Source of the DNA: an uncultured Bacteroidales bacterium
GTDB lineage: Bacteria; Bacteroidota; Bacteroidia; Bacteroidales; Paludibacteraceae
Direction of reading: 5' to 3'
Length of the DNA: 64,000 bases
Assembly (NCBI GenBank): GCA_946186915.1
Contig: CAMHOY010000010.1
Location: 1-64,000 of the forward strand
Positions 24,861 to 35,004 of this stretch are shown here, piece by piece. The notes beneath the pieces were generated by a model, which saw nothing but the letters and a program-made list of their open reading frames with translations, was not told the DNA's origin and ran no database searches. Each line of letters begins with the position of its first letter. Position 1 is the stretch's first letter. The position numbers and the translations under genes were made by a program.

Positions 24861-26108
24861 ATGGAGAACAAGAACAACAACAGCAACAATTATTGCGTCA
24901 TTATGGCGGGCGGTGTAGGCAGCCGTTTCTGGCCGTACAGTCGTGCAGAGAAGCCGAAACAGTTTCTGGATTTCTTCGGCACGGGTCGCAGTTTGCTGCA
25001 GATGACGGTAGATCGTTTTCGTCCGATTGTGCCGATTGAGAATGTGTTTATCGTGACGAATGTGGCGTATAAGGAGTTGATTTTGGAGCAGGTTCCGGAT
25101 TTGTCGGAGAAGCAGATATTATGCGAGCCGGCTCGTCGAAATACGGCGCCCTGTATCGCATACGCGACTGCTCATATACGCGCGCTATGCATCCAGCGAG
25201 CATACGGGTACACGGAAGAGTACCAGGGATTCACGAAAGACGGAAAAGTCAAAGGAGGTCCTTCCAAATCCTCCCTTCCGAACTATCAGGACATAGACTG
25301 GAGCAAACCGGAAATGCGGGCGAATATTGTCGTGGCAGCGAGCGACCATCTGATATTGGAAGAAGACAAATTCCGTCAGACGATATTGAAGGCGTTTGAT
25401 TTTGTAAGCAAGCACAAGGCGATAGCGACGCTCGGCATGCAACCCACGCGGCCGGAGACGGGGTATGGGTATATCCAATTCGTTGAAAACGCATTGGATA
25501 AGTTGAGAGATGAGAGTTTAGAGTTTAGAGATATTTATCCGGTGAAGACGTTTACGGAGAAGCCGAACCTGGAAATGGCGAAAGTGTTCTTACAGAGCGG
25601 TGATTTCCTTTGGAACAGCGGTATCTTCGTTTGGAACCTGCAAACCATCAGTGAAGCATTCCGATATCTGTTGCCGGAAGTGGCGGACCGTTTCCGTGAA
25701 GGCGAGTTGCTGATGGGCACCGACAAAGAGGAGGAGTTCATCGAATATATCTTCCCCAAATGCCCGAACATCTCCATCGACTACGGCATTATGGAGAAGG
25801 CGGACAACGTATTCGTGCTGCCGTCGAGTTTCGGCTGGAGCGACTTAGGTACCTGGGGCAGTCTGTACGAGTTGAGCGAGAAAGACGAGGCGCACAACGT
25901 GAGTCTGCATTCGGACGCGCTGTTCTACGAGGCGGAAGGCAATATCGTGACGCTAGAGCCGGGCAAGTTAGCCGTAGTGCAAGGCGTGAACGACATGATC
26001 ATCGCCGAACAGAAGGGAGTTTTGTTGGTTTGCAAGAAAGGCGAAGAGCAGCGTATCAAGCAGTTCGTAGCCGATGCGCAAACAAAGTTTGAAGGCAAAT
26101 ACAACTAA
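24861..26108 (+). CDS. manC: Mannose-1-phosphate guanylyltransferase
   Basis: A 415-residue nucleotidyltransferase making GDP-mannose from mannose-1-phosphate and GTP. Motifs: VIMAGGVGSRFWPYSRAEKPKQF, VTNVAYKELI, EPARRNTAPCIAYA, ASDHLI, TEKPN, FLWNSGIFVW and the FGWSDLGTWGSL segment. It has only the transferase domain, without the C-terminal isomerase of ManC/AlgA bifunctional enzymes. The peptide LRDESLEFRD (DNA 25501-25532) comes from a short-period array and lengthens the loop between YGYIQ and the FTEKP motif. An N-terminal Asn-rich tract (NKNNNSNNY) precedes the fold. It heads a plus-strand run into glycogen genes. Confidence 0.93.
   Translation: MENKNNNSNNYCVIMAGGVGSRFWPYSRAEKPKQFLDFFGTGRSLLQMTVDRFRPIVPIENVFIVTNVAYKELILEQVPDLSEKQILCEPARRNTAPCIAYATAHIRALCIQRAYGYTEEYQGFTKDGKVKGGPSKSSLPNYQDIDWSKPEMRANIVVAASDHLILEEDKFRQTILKAFDFVSKHKAIATLGMQPTRPETGYGYIQFVENALDKLRDESLEFRDIYPVKTFTEKPNLEMAKVFLQSGDFLWNSGIFVWNLQTISEAFRYLLPEVADRFREGELLMGTDKEEEFIEYIFPKCPNISIDYGIMEKADNVFVLPSSFGWSDLGTWGSLYELSEKDEAHNVSLHSDALFYEAEGNIVTLEPGKLAVVQGVNDMIIAEQKGVLLVCKKGEEQRIKQFVADAQTKFEGKYN
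25501..25532. repeat. Short array (GAGAGTTTA-like) inside manC
   Basis: Repeats of GAGAGATGAGAGTTTAGAGTTTAGAG with 7-9 bp period in frame. Confidence 0.7.
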
Positions 26109-26131
26109 TCATATACATTAAATCTTACATC

Positions 26132-28123
26132 ATGAGTTATCTTAATTTTGACAAGACAGTACTTGTTAATCTGGAGCGTTCGCTTCAGAAGGAGATGATT
26201 CGAACCAACCGTGCCGGTGTGTACAACTCGACCACTCTGGTCGATTGCAACACGCGCAAGTACCACGGTCAGTTGGTGATGCCGTTGCCACATATCAGCG
26301 ATGACAACTTCGTGTTGCTCAGTTCGCTGGACGAGACGGTGATCCAGCACGGAGCAGAGTTCAACTTAGGTCTGCACGAGTACGGCGAGAACCATTTCAG
26401 CCCGAACGGACACAAGTACATCCGCGAGTTTGACTGCGACGTCATCTCTCGCACGACCTACCGCGTAGGTGCGATGGTGCTTCAGAAGGAGCGCATGCTC
26501 GTCAGTTTTGAACCGCGTGTGCTGATTCGCTACACGCTGTTGGAGAGCGGTAGTCCGACGACGCTTCGTTTCCGTCCGTTCCTTGCGTTCCGCAGCGTGA
26601 ATGAGTTGACGCATGAGAACCCGCTGGCCAACGCGGACATGAACGACTGCGAGAACGGTCGTTTCAACCGCATGTATCCGGGTTTCCCGAACCTGTACAT
26701 GCAGTTCAGCAAGGCGGTTGAGTATCATCACGACCCGCAGTGGTACAAGGACATCGAGTACCGCAAGGAGCGCGAACGCGGATATGCCCACAAAGAGGAT
26801 CTGTTGGTTCCGGGTTATTTTGAGTTACCGATGAAGAAAGGCGAGAGTGTTATTTTCGCCGGCGGCGTGACGGAATGCAAGACCGCGCAGTTGAAGACCG
26901 TTTGGAAGAAAGAGTTGGCGCGCCGCATCCGTCGCGAGGACATGTTCTCAACGTTGAAGAACAGCGCGAGTCAGTTCTACAAACGCGAAGGTGACAAGTG
27001 CTACCTCTTGGCCGGGTTCCCATGGTTCGGTCCCGACGCACGCACCACTTTCTTCAGTGTCGCCAGTTGTACGTTGGACATCGACCGTCCGGAATATTGG
27101 GATGCGATCATCAACAAGACGGCCATCGAAGAGATCCTGAACTTCATGAACGGCCGCATCCATGACCTGAAGATGACGGGAATGGACGAGCCGGATGTGC
27201 TGTTGTGGTTCATTCGCGCATGCCAGAAATACGCGCATAAATATACGGTTCGTGAGGCAGCCGACCTGTACGGTCAGCTCTGTCTGGATATCATCAACTG
27301 GTACCGCAAGCAGAACCATCCGCGCGCGAAGTTGCACCAGAACGGTTTGTTATGGGTGGACGGTACACAGCGTCCCGCGACGTGGATGAACGCTACGGAG
27401 AACGGATGGCCTATCACCCCGCGTACAGGTTATGTCGTTGAGATCAACGCGCTATGGTACAACGCGATGCGTTTCACGGCTGAGATGCTGCGCGAGATGG
27501 GCAAAGAGACGAGTGCCGACCTGATGGAGTACCAGGCGGAGATCAGCAAGGATGCGTTTGTGAAGACATTCTGGAACGGGCTGTATCTGAATGACTACGT
27601 GATTGACAACTACCAGAACCGCGAGGTACGCCCGAACATGATCTGGGCGGTAGGTCTGCCTTACAGTCCGCTGGACCGCAAGCAGCAGAAGGCGGTAGTG
27701 GATATATGCACGAAGGAATTGCTGACGCCGAAGGGTCTGCGCAGTCTGAGTCCGAAGAGCGGCAGTTACCGTCCGACCTGTTACGGCGGAGCGATAGAAC
27801 GCGACAGGAGTCTGCATAACGGCGTCGTATGGCCTTCGACCATCACGGCTTATTCGCGTGCATACATGAATGTCTACAAGTATAGCGGCGCCAGCTTTAT
27901 GGAACGGCTGCTGATCGGTTTTGAGGCAGAGATGAACGAACTGACTATCGGTACACTGAACGAGTGCTATGACGGCAACCCACCCTACAAGGGACACGGC
28001 GGCATGAGTAGTGCGTCGAGTGTAGCGGCAGTCATCAGCCTGCTGGATACCTTAAAAAGATATCAGAAGGCTGAAGTTGAAAGTTTAAAGTCGAAAGTTG
28101 AAAGCGAGGAGGCAGAATTATGA
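26132..28123 (+). CDS. Glycogen debranching enzyme (amylo-alpha-1,6-glucosidase)
   Basis: A 663-residue protein with the N-terminal glycogen-debranching domain (NRAGVYNSTTLVDCNTRKYHGQLV) and a C-terminal (alpha/alpha)6 GH133-like domain (GFPWFGPDARTTFFS, LLWVDGTQRPATWMNA, RPNMIWAVGLPYSPL, YRPTCYGGAIERDRSLHNGVVWPSTI). It removes alpha-1,6 branches of glycogen. The same order, debranching enzyme then GT4 then GH57, is found in Bacteroides. Its last codons (VESLKSKVESEEAEL) are encoded by a GTTGAAA-type array, beyond the conserved domain. It overlaps the next gene by 4 nt. Confidence 0.93.
   Translation: MSYLNFDKTVLVNLERSLQKEMIRTNRAGVYNSTTLVDCNTRKYHGQLVMPLPHISDDNFVLLSSLDETVIQHGAEFNLGLHEYGENHFSPNGHKYIREFDCDVISRTTYRVGAMVLQKERMLVSFEPRVLIRYTLLESGSPTTLRFRPFLAFRSVNELTHENPLANADMNDCENGRFNRMYPGFPNLYMQFSKAVEYHHDPQWYKDIEYRKERERGYAHKEDLLVPGYFELPMKKGESVIFAGGVTECKTAQLKTVWKKELARRIRREDMFSTLKNSASQFYKREGDKCYLLAGFPWFGPDARTTFFSVASCTLDIDRPEYWDAIINKTAIEEILNFMNGRIHDLKMTGMDEPDVLLWFIRACQKYAHKYTVREAADLYGQLCLDIINWYRKQNHPRAKLHQNGLLWVDGTQRPATWMNATENGWPITPRTGYVVEINALWYNAMRFTAEMLREMGKETSADLMEYQAEISKDAFVKTFWNGLYLNDYVIDNYQNREVRPNMIWAVGLPYSPLDRKQQKAVVDICTKELLTPKGLRSLSPKSGSYRPTCYGGAIERDRSLHNGVVWPSTITAYSRAYMNVYKYSGASFMERLLIGFEAEMNELTIGTLNECYDGNPPYKGHGGMSSASSVAAVISLLDTLKRYQKAEVESLKSKVESEEAEL
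28071..28108. repeat. Short array (AAGTTGAAAGTTTA-like) at the 3' end of the debranching gene
   Basis: GTTGAAA/GTTTAAA/GTCGAAA units in frame, making a charged C-terminal tail. Confidence 0.75.
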
Positions 28124-29382
28124 AAGCGTTAATGTTCGGTTGGGAGTTTCCCCCTCATATCTTAGGCGGTTTGGGTACTGCGAGTTACGGATTGACCCGC
28201 GGTATGGCAGAGCAGCCTGACATGGATATCACGTTTGTCATCCCGAAGCCATGGGGTGACGAAGATCAATCGTTCCTCCGCATCATCGGCGCGAACAGCG
28301 TGCCTATCGTATGGAAGGACGTGAACTACGATTACGTCAAGTCGCGTATGGAAGGCAAGATGAGTCCGGAGGAGTATTATCACCTGCGTGACGGCATTCA
28401 TTACGACTACCGCCGCATCGGCACGGACGACCTTGGATGCGTTGGTTTCTCGGGCCGCTATCCGGACAACCTGATCGAAGAGATCGGTAACTATGAAGCG
28501 GTAGCGAGTGTACTGGCGCACAGTCTGGATTTTGACATCATTCACAGTCACGACTGGCTGACCTACCCGGCGGGTGTGTTCGCGAAACATATCAGCGGCA
28601 AGCCGTTGGTCATCCACGTTCATGCGACGGATTTCGACCGCAGTCGCGGCAACGTGAACCCGACGGTCTATGCCATCGAGAAACGCGGTATGGACGAGGC
28701 CGATCATATCATATGCGTAAGTAACCTGACGCGCAACACGGTGATTGAGAAATACAGTCAGGACCCGCGCAAAGTGAGCACAGTCCACAACGCAGTGGAG
28801 CCGTTGGCTCATCCGGAGGAGTTCAAGAAACCCGAGCGCAAAGACAAACTGGTCACTTTCCTCGGCCGTATCACGATGCAGAAAGGTCCGGAGTACTTCG
28901 TAGAGGCCGCAGCACGTGTGCTGAGCAAGACGGACGGCGTTCGCTTTGTGATGGCCGGCAGCGGAGACAAGATGACGGAGATGATTGACCTGGTAGCCAA
29001 ACGCGGCATAGCGGACAAGTTCCACTTCCCCGGTTTCATGCGCGGCAAGCAGGTTCAGGAGATGCTCGCGATGAGCGACGTCTATATCATGCCGTCTGTG
29101 AGTGAGCCGTTCGGTATCAGTCCGCTGGAGGCGATGCAGGTTGGTTGTCCGTCGATCATCAGTCATCAGTCGGGTTGCGCAGAGATCCTGCAGCACGCCA
29201 TCAAGACCGACTACTGGGATATCGATGCGATGGCAGACGCTATCTACGCGATCGTCAAGTATCCGGCGATGTACAAGAGTCTGCACGAACTCGGCATGGC
29301 GGAAGTCAACAACATCAAGTGGTCGGACGCTGGTCTTAAAGTGCGTCGGATTTATGATGGTGTCATAAATCACACACTTTAA
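28120..29382 (+). CDS. GT4-type glycosyltransferase (glycogen synthase-like)
   Basis: A 420-residue GT-B glycosyltransferase. The N-terminal domain starts MFGWEFPPHILGGLG, as in glucan synthases, with HSHDWLTYPAGV; the C-terminal domain has the GT4 pattern (FLGRITMQKGPEYFVEAA, PGFMRGKQVQEMLAMSDVYIMPSVSEPFGISPLEAMQ). Between debranching enzyme and GH57 genes, the likely role is alpha-glucan chain extension from a nucleotide sugar. The donor is not determined from sequence. Translationally coupled to the debranching gene (4-nt overlap). Confidence 0.88.
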   Translation: MKALMFGWEFPPHILGGLGTASYGLTRGMAEQPDMDITFVIPKPWGDEDQSFLRIIGANSVPIVWKDVNYDYVKSRMEGKMSPEEYYHLRDGIHYDYRRIGTDDLGCVGFSGRYPDNLIEEIGNYEAVASVLAHSLDFDIIHSHDWLTYPAGVFAKHISGKPLVIHVHATDFDRSRGNVNPTVYAIEKRGMDEADHIICVSNLTRNTVIEKYSQDPRKVSTVHNAVEPLAHPEEFKKPERKDKLVTFLGRITMQKGPEYFVEAAARVLSKTDGVRFVMAGSGDKMTEMIDLVAKRGIADKFHFPGFMRGKQVQEMLAMSDVYIMPSVSEPFGISPLEAMQVGCPSIISHQSGCAEILQHAIKTDYWDIDAMADAIYAIVKYPAMYKSLHELGMAEVNNIKWSDAGLKVRRIYDGVINHTL

Positions 29383-29419
29383 GAATTGATAATTGATAAT
29401 TTATAATTGATAATTTAAC
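29383..29419. repeat. Period-8 array (TTGATAA-like)
   Basis: AATTGATAATTGATAATTTATAATTGATAA-type repeats filling the gap between the GT4 stop and the GH57 start. Similar arrays lie at 32687-32715 and 57843-57875. Confidence 0.85.
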
Positions 29420-29425
29420 AATATT

Positions 29426-30691
29426 ATGAAAAATATATGTTTTTGCTTCCAGATGCATGTTCCCTACCGTCTGAAGCGTTATCGTTTTTTTGAGATTGGT
29501 CATGATCACTACTACTACGATGACATGGCTACCGAAGAGCATGTTAACTGGTTGGTTCAAACGTCCTACCTGCCGTTGTGCACGACGATCAAGGACATGA
29601 TCAACCTGAGTAAGGGTAAGTTCCATTGCGCGTTGAGCGTGAGCGGCACGATGATCGAGATGTTCGAGCAGTTCAATCCGGAGATGATCGACATTCTCAA
29701 GGAGTTGGCTGCCACCAAGTGCGTGGAGTTCCTCGCTACGCCGTACGCTTATTCGCTGGCTTCGGAGTATAACGAGGCGGAGTTCAAGAAACAGTTGAAG
29801 TTCCAAGGCGACCTGCTGGAGAACATCCTCGGCGTGAAGGCCCAGACGGTTTGGAACACCGAGTTGCTGTACACGGACGAGGCGGCTTACCTGTTGAACA
29901 AGATGGGATACAAGACCATTCTGACGGAGGGTGCTAAGCACGTGATCAGTTGGAAGAGTCCGAACCATATCTATCAGTCGGCGGGCGCACCGAAGATGAA
30001 GGTCTTACTGCGTAACACCGCGCTGAGCGATGAGTTGAGTTTCCACTTCTCCGATCCGGGATGGGCTAATTTCCCGATTGACGCAGAGAAATATGCGAAC
30101 CAGTTGAAGGCGCTGCCGGAAGGCGACGACCTGATTAATATCTGGGTAGGCGCCGAGACCTTCGGTATCCGTCAGAACGCCGGTTCGGGTATCTTCGATT
30201 TCCTGAAAGCATTGCCGTATTTTGCATTGGAGCGCGAGATGGGTTTTGTTACGCCGTCCGAGGCAGCCAAGAAATTAACTGCAAACGACGTGCTGTCGAG
30301 TCCGTACCCGCTGACATGGAGCGGCGAGGCGAAAGACCTGAGTATCTACGCCGGCAACGACTTGCAGCAAGAGGCTATTCATAAGTTATACGCCGTGGCA
30401 GAGCGCGTTCACCTGTGCCAGGATAAGAGTCTGAAAACGAACTGGCTGCGTCTGCAGGATGTGAACTACCTGCATTACATGAACCATATCGACCAGGGCG
30501 AGACGCAGTACGAGTCGGCTTACGATGCGTTCATCAACTACATGAATATCCTGTCCGACTTCCTGCAGAGCGTGGAGGAGCAATACCCGACGACGATTGA
30601 GAACGAGGAGCTGAATGAGTTGTTGAAGACCATCCGCAACCAGGAGGAAGAAATTCAACAGCTCAAGGCGAAGCTGAAGAAGAAAAGTTGA
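29426..30691 (+). CDS. GH57 family protein with altered catalytic motif
   Basis: A 421-residue (beta/alpha)7-barrel protein clearly of the GH57 alpha-amylase family as found in Bacteroides glycogen loci (RYRFFEIGHDHYYYDD, CVEFLATPYAYSLAS, VWNTELLYTDEAAYL with the nucleophile at Glu146). Two family motifs are changed. The opening HQP motif is HVP (residues 11-13), and motif 4, normally x-D-x-ETFG with the acid/base Asp, reads VGAETFG, so Gly242 is where the Asp should be. Activity is therefore doubtful or altered. The C-terminal ~30 residues are coiled coil. It is third in the glycogen operon. Confidence 0.85.
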   Translation: MKNICFCFQMHVPYRLKRYRFFEIGHDHYYYDDMATEEHVNWLVQTSYLPLCTTIKDMINLSKGKFHCALSVSGTMIEMFEQFNPEMIDILKELAATKCVEFLATPYAYSLASEYNEAEFKKQLKFQGDLLENILGVKAQTVWNTELLYTDEAAYLLNKMGYKTILTEGAKHVISWKSPNHIYQSAGAPKMKVLLRNTALSDELSFHFSDPGWANFPIDAEKYANQLKALPEGDDLINIWVGAETFGIRQNAGSGIFDFLKALPYFALEREMGFVTPSEAAKKLTANDVLSSPYPLTWSGEAKDLSIYAGNDLQQEAIHKLYAVAERVHLCQDKSLKTNWLRLQDVNYLHYMNHIDQGETQYESAYDAFINYMNILSDFLQSVEEQYPTTIENEELNELLKTIRNQEEEIQQLKAKLKKKS

Positions 30692-30714
30692 GAAATAAAT
30701 AAGCCTACCCCTAC

Positions 30715-30734
30715 CCCCTCCCTAAAAGGAGGGG
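30715..30734. repeat. C-rich palindrome providing a Shine-Dalgarno-like sequence
   Basis: CCCCTCC-CTAAAA-GGAGGGG between the GH57 stop and the porin gene. Its right arm (AGGAGGGG) is about 10-15 nt before the GTG start at 30744. Confidence 0.8.
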
Positions 30735-30743
30735 AACGGGTGA

Positions 30744-32693
30744 GTGATACCATTGAATAGACGGTTATTTATAGTATTAGTGCTGTTGGCAGCGACCCTT
30801 GTGGCCGCTGCCAAGCCGCCGCGTATCAAGACGGTAGTGCGTACATGGCAGATGCCGTCTTACAGCGCGGTAGCCGATACTATCCCGTTCCGCGACACGA
30901 CGATGCTCAACTACCACGACATCGATATCCAGCAGCGGTATTCGTTGAGCAGTGCGTTCAACGGCAATATCCTGGTGTCGCCTATTGAGTCGCGCGTGGT
31001 TCAAGACCGTCTGACAACGATAGACGATCCGCTTGCCGTCAGTCTGACGCCGTACGTGGTGACGCCGCAGCAGCAACGCTTCTTCAACACGACGACTCCT
31101 TACTCGTCCGTCGCCTACAAGAAAGGTTTTGTTACCGGACACGAGGAGAACGACCTCAGTTTTCTTTTCACCGGCAACTTAGGTCGCGAGACGAACCTGG
31201 GTGTAGAGATGGAGTACCTGAACTCGGTAGGTCACTACGCCAACACGGCAGGCAAGTTGTTCCGCGGCAGCGTATGGGGCAGTTACACGGGCGCGCACTA
31301 CAGCATGCACGGCGCGTTTGGTTGGAGTTCACTCAGTTCGTTCGATAACGGCGGGTTGGTGAACGTAGAAGACCTGCGGAGCAGTCTGCGTCCGGAAGAT
31401 ATCCCTGTTCAGTTGAATGCCATGACCGGCTACCGGTATTTGAGCGGTTTTCTGCACAACCAGTATGCGATCACCAAAGAGCGCGAGTACCACGACTCGA
31501 TCGAAGTGGTGGAAGACGGTCAGCGCGTGAAGCGCGACACGGTGAAAGTGGAGTATATCCCGCTGATCACGTTCAGCCATATCTTCGAGACGAACAACTC
31601 GAACAGGCGCTATATAGAGCAGGTCTCGGACCAGGGATTCTATGATCATATCTACTACGACTCGCTGGCTACGGACGACCATACGGACGTGCTGACGATC
31701 CGCAACACCCTGGCGGTGACGTTCTGCGAGGCGTACAACAGGAAATTGAAGTTCGGCGCAACAGTTTTTGCGATGAACGAATGCCAGCGACATCTCTTTG
31801 ACAGCGTGCCGTACGACAGTATCTTCGACTACCGCTGGACCAATAACACATTCGTCGGCGGAGCGATACATAAGCATCGCGGCGCGAATGTACATTATAC
31901 CGTAGAGGGTCAAGTATGCGTGGTGGGATACAAGATCGGCGAGTTTGACGTCCACGGCAAGTTGGAGACGGCGTTCCGCGTAGGGGACACGACCTTGCTG
32001 GTGAGTGCGCGGGCTTATGCGAAAAGCGTCACGCCGAGTCCGTACCTGCAGCGTTTCCGCTCGAACCACCTGGTATGGGACAACGCCTTCGGGTTCACCT
32101 ATCGTTTTCTCGGCGGCGCAACGGTTGCGTATCCCTATAAATGGGTGAAGCCGCGGATCGATTTCAGTTTTGAGAACCAAACGAATCCCGTCTATGTCTC
32201 GGCTTTGGACTGGAAGCCCCGTCAGTTCCGCGGCAACGTACAGATCATCACGGGCGACATCGGTCTGGATATCACCACGCCGTGGGTGAATCTGGAGAAC
32301 CGCATGGTGGTTCAGCATTCGACGAATGACAGCGTGATGCCGGTTCCGCTGCTCATTTTACAACACCGGCTATACTACCACGGCACATGGTGGAGAGCGC
32401 TGGACGCGCAGATGGGCGTGGACGTACGTTATTTCACGCGCTACCATGCGCCGGTACTGTGTCCCGGGACAGGTATGTTCGGTACACAAAGCGACATTAA
32501 CGTCGGCAACTATCCATGGATGAGTGCATATGCAAGTTTCTATGTGAGGTCGATCCGCTTGCGGTTCTTCTTCCATTACCAGCATTTGAACCATCTGTTT
32601 ATGAGGAATAACATTGACTACCTGGCTATGCCCGGATACCCGACCAACCGCGACACGTTCCGCGCCGGCCTGGCATGGCATTTTTATAATTGA
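30744..32693 (+). CDS. Putative outer-membrane porin (Porin_10-like)
   Basis: A 649-residue exported protein with a signal peptide (about residues 1-23) and a long beta-barrel-type mature part: alternating polar and aromatic strands, many Tyr/Phe/Trp at strand ends and a C-terminal aromatic strand ending WHFYN. It matches the Bacteroidetes putative-porin family as I remember it (VTGHEENDLSFLFTGNLGRETNLGVEMEYLNSVGHY region is a family hallmark). No ATG fits before residue 37, so it starts at GTG 30744. It lies between the glycogen genes and clp, probably in the same transcript. Confidence 0.75.
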   Translation: MIPLNRRLFIVLVLLAATLVAAAKPPRIKTVVRTWQMPSYSAVADTIPFRDTTMLNYHDIDIQQRYSLSSAFNGNILVSPIESRVVQDRLTTIDDPLAVSLTPYVVTPQQQRFFNTTTPYSSVAYKKGFVTGHEENDLSFLFTGNLGRETNLGVEMEYLNSVGHYANTAGKLFRGSVWGSYTGAHYSMHGAFGWSSLSSFDNGGLVNVEDLRSSLRPEDIPVQLNAMTGYRYLSGFLHNQYAITKEREYHDSIEVVEDGQRVKRDTVKVEYIPLITFSHIFETNNSNRRYIEQVSDQGFYDHIYYDSLATDDHTDVLTIRNTLAVTFCEAYNRKLKFGATVFAMNECQRHLFDSVPYDSIFDYRWTNNTFVGGAIHKHRGANVHYTVEGQVCVVGYKIGEFDVHGKLETAFRVGDTTLLVSARAYAKSVTPSPYLQRFRSNHLVWDNAFGFTYRFLGGATVAYPYKWVKPRIDFSFENQTNPVYVSALDWKPRQFRGNVQIITGDIGLDITTPWVNLENRMVVQHSTNDSVMPVPLLILQHRLYYHGTWWRALDAQMGVDVRYFTRYHAPVLCPGTGMFGTQSDINVGNYPWMSAYASFYVRSIRLRFFFHYQHLNHLFMRNNIDYLAMPGYPTNRDTFRAGLAWHFYN

Positions 32694-32715
32694 TGATTGA
32701 TAATTGATAATTTAG
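32687..32715. repeat. Period-8 array (AATTGATGATTGATAA) across the porin stop
   Basis: Repeats of ATTGATAA / ATTGATGA include the porin stop codon and reach to 4 nt before the clp start. Confidence 0.8.
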
Positions 32716-32718
32716 AGA

Positions 32719-35004
32719 ATGCAAGTTACACAGCATTTAAATCAAATTCTCGTTTATGCGCATGATGAGGCGGAGCGTCTCTGGAGTGCCCATGTGGAGC
32801 CGGAACATTTGTTACTGGCCATCATGCGTCTGGGTGAGGGTTCGGCATACGAGTTACTGCTTCGCGCATCTTTCCGTCCGGAGGAGGCAAAGGAGCATAT
32901 CGAGGCGTTTATCCGCGGCAAGCAGGGTTCGGTCGAAATGATTGAACGAAGTTCGCGTACCAACCGTATCCTTCGCATTGCGGAGTCTATCAGCCGCGAA
33001 TACCGGTCCGAGCAGATCGGTTCGGTCCACCTGCTGTTAGCCATTCTGCGCGAGCAGATCAACCGCGTCGCAGCGTACCTGGAGGAGACCTGGGGCATCA
33101 GTTATATGCGACTGGTGGACCTGTACGGTCAGCCGCATTACAGTTCAGAGACACCTACGGCAGGAGGCAACCAGATGGGTGACCTCAATGAGGGGCCGTG
33201 GGAACCGGACCAGCCGAAACAGGCGAAGAACAAAAAGAGCGCGACAACAGCATTGGACAAGTACGGCCGCGACCTGACCAGACAGGCTGAAGAAGGGAAG
33301 TTAGACCCCGTCGTAGGCCGCGAGGTGGAGATAGAGCGCGTGGTGCAGATCCTGAGCCGGCGCAAGAAGAACAACCCGATACTTATCGGCGAACCGGGTG
33401 TCGGCAAGTCGGCTATCGTGGAGGGGTTGGCGCTGCGTATCATTCACGATGAGACCGGCGCACTCGCCGGTCACCGCATCGTGACGCTCGACATCGCCTC
33501 GATGGTAGCCGGTACAACGTACCGCGGCCAGTTCGAAGAGCGTATGAAGCAGATCATCAACGAGTTGCTGGCGCATCCCGAGATCATCCTTTTTATCGAC
33601 GAGATTCATACGATCATCGGTGCGGGTAACGCCTCGGGTTCGCTCGACGCAGCGAATATCCTCAAGCCGGCTCTCGCGCGCGGCGAGATACAGTGTATCG
33701 GAGCCACGACAACGGCAGAGTATGCCAAATCGATAGAGAAAGACGGTGCGTTGGAACGCCGCTTCCAGAAAGTACAGGTTCGTCCTACGACGGGCACTGA
33801 GACTCTTGACATCCTTCGCCGTCTGAGTGATCATTATGCGCATTACCACAATGTTATTTATACGACGGAGGTGCTCAAAGCCTGCGTGAGTCTGAGTGAG
33901 CGGTATATCACCGACCGCGCGTTCCCGGACAAAGCCATCGATGTGATGGACGAGGTGGGAGCTCGCAGTCATGCGCGCCAGCAGGCGGCAGGCGAGACGA
34001 CACAGCCGGCTTACACCGTGACAATAGAAGATGTCGCGGGTGTGATCAGTATGATCTCCGGCGTACCCGTTCAGCGCGTAGCGCGCGCCGAGAACGAACG
34101 GCTGCTGACGATGGCGGAGACTTTGAAACACAAGATCATCGGTCAGGACAAAGCGGTGGAGACTGTTGTGAAGGCTATCCAGCGCAGCCGTCTGGGTCTG
34201 CGCGATCCGAAACGTCCGATAGGTACGTTCTTCTTCCTTGGTCAGACGGGTGTCGGCAAGACGTATCTGGCACAATGTCTGGCGGAGGAGATGTTCGGCA
34301 GCAAAGAGGCGATGATCCGCTTCGACATGTCTGAATATATGGAGAAGCACTCGGTGAGTCTGCTGGTAGGCGCGCCTCCGGGATATGTAGCTCATGAAGA
34401 CGGCGGCAAGTTAACCGAGGCGGTGAGAAGAAAACCCTACTCGATCGTGCTCTTCGACGAGATAGAGAAAGCGCATCCGGATATCTTCAACATCCTTTTG
34501 CAGGTACTGGACGAAGGTCGTTTGACCGACCGTCAGGGACATATCGTCGATTTCCGCAATACGATCATCGTGCTGACGAGCAATATCGGCACGCGTCAGT
34601 TGCAAGAGTTCGGCGGAGGTGTCGGATTCAATGCCGGCGAGATGAATACGAAGGAGAGCCAGAAGATGTTGCTCAAGGCGCTGCAGAAACAGTTCCCGCC
34701 GGAGTTCGTGAACCGTATCGACAACGTCGTGACGTTTGAGCCGCTGAGCCGTGAGACGATCGGTCAGATCGTACGTATCGAGATCAGTCTGCTGCAACAA
34801 CGTCTCAAGACGACGGGTCACCAACTGAGCGTGAAGCCGGAGGTGATCGGTCAACTGGTCGATAAGAGTTATGACACCAAGAACGGTGCCCGTCCTGTTA
34901 AGCGGGCGGTACAGACGTACCTGGAAGATCCGCTGACGGAGATTCTGCTTCGCAGACCCAATCAAAAACGAATAACCATCAAACAAATACAACAAAGTGT
35001 ATGA
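32719..35004 (+). CDS. ClpA/ClpC-type AAA+ unfoldase
   Basis: A 761-residue two-ring AAA+ chaperone. An N-domain (1-~140) precedes D1 with Walker A GEPGVGKS and Walker [10 protein letters not shown], and D2 with [20 protein letters not shown] and a C-terminal sensor domain. The long coiled-coil middle domain of ClpB is absent and so is a UVR insertion, making it closest to ClpA in size. The D2 segment [17 protein letters not shown] contains a GVGF sequence at the place of the ClpP-docking loop, so partnership with ClpP is likely. It overlaps trxA by 4 nt. Confidence 0.9.
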   Translation: MQVTQHLNQILVYAHDEAERLWSAHVEPEHLLLAIMRLGEGSAYELLLRASFRPEEAKEHIEAFIRGKQGSVEMIERSSRTNRILRIAESISREYRSEQIGSVHLLLAILREQINRVAAYLEETWGISYMRLVDLYGQPHYSSETPTAGGNQMGDLNEGPWEPDQPKQAKNKKSATTALDKYGRDLTRQAEEGKLDPVVGREVEIERVVQILSRRKKNNPILIGEPGVGKSAIVEGLALRIIHDETGALAGHRIVTLDIASMVAGTTYRGQFEERMKQIINELLAHPEIILFIDEIHTIIGAGNASGSLDAANILKPALARGEIQCIGATTTAEYAKSIEKDGALERRFQKVQVRPTTGTETLDILRRLSDHYAHYHNVIYTTEVLKACVSLSERYITDRAFPDKAIDVMDEVGARSHARQQAAGETTQPAYTVTIEDVAGVISMISGVPVQRVARAENERLLTMAETLKHKIIGQDKAVETVVKAIQRSRLGLRDPKRPIGTFFFLGQTGVGKTYLAQCLAEEMFGSKEAMIRFDMSEYMEKHSVSLLVGAPPGYVAHEDGGKLTEAVRRKPYSIVLFDEIEKAHPDIFNILLQVLDEGRLTDRQGHIVDFRNTIIVLTSNIGTRQLQEFGGGVGFNAGEMNTKESQKMLLKALQKQFPPEFVNRIDNVVTFEPLSRETIGQIVRIEISLLQQRLKTTGHQLSVKPEVIGQLVDKSYDTKNGARPVKRAVQTYLEDPLTEILLRRPNQKRITIKQIQQSV

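Noticed and set aside
28162..29373. A 403-residue open frame antisense to the GT4 gene, and similar frames at 31329-32318, 33301-34395 and 8370-9404
   Set aside because: All are fully covered by recognised genes and lack starts, promoters or motifs of their own.
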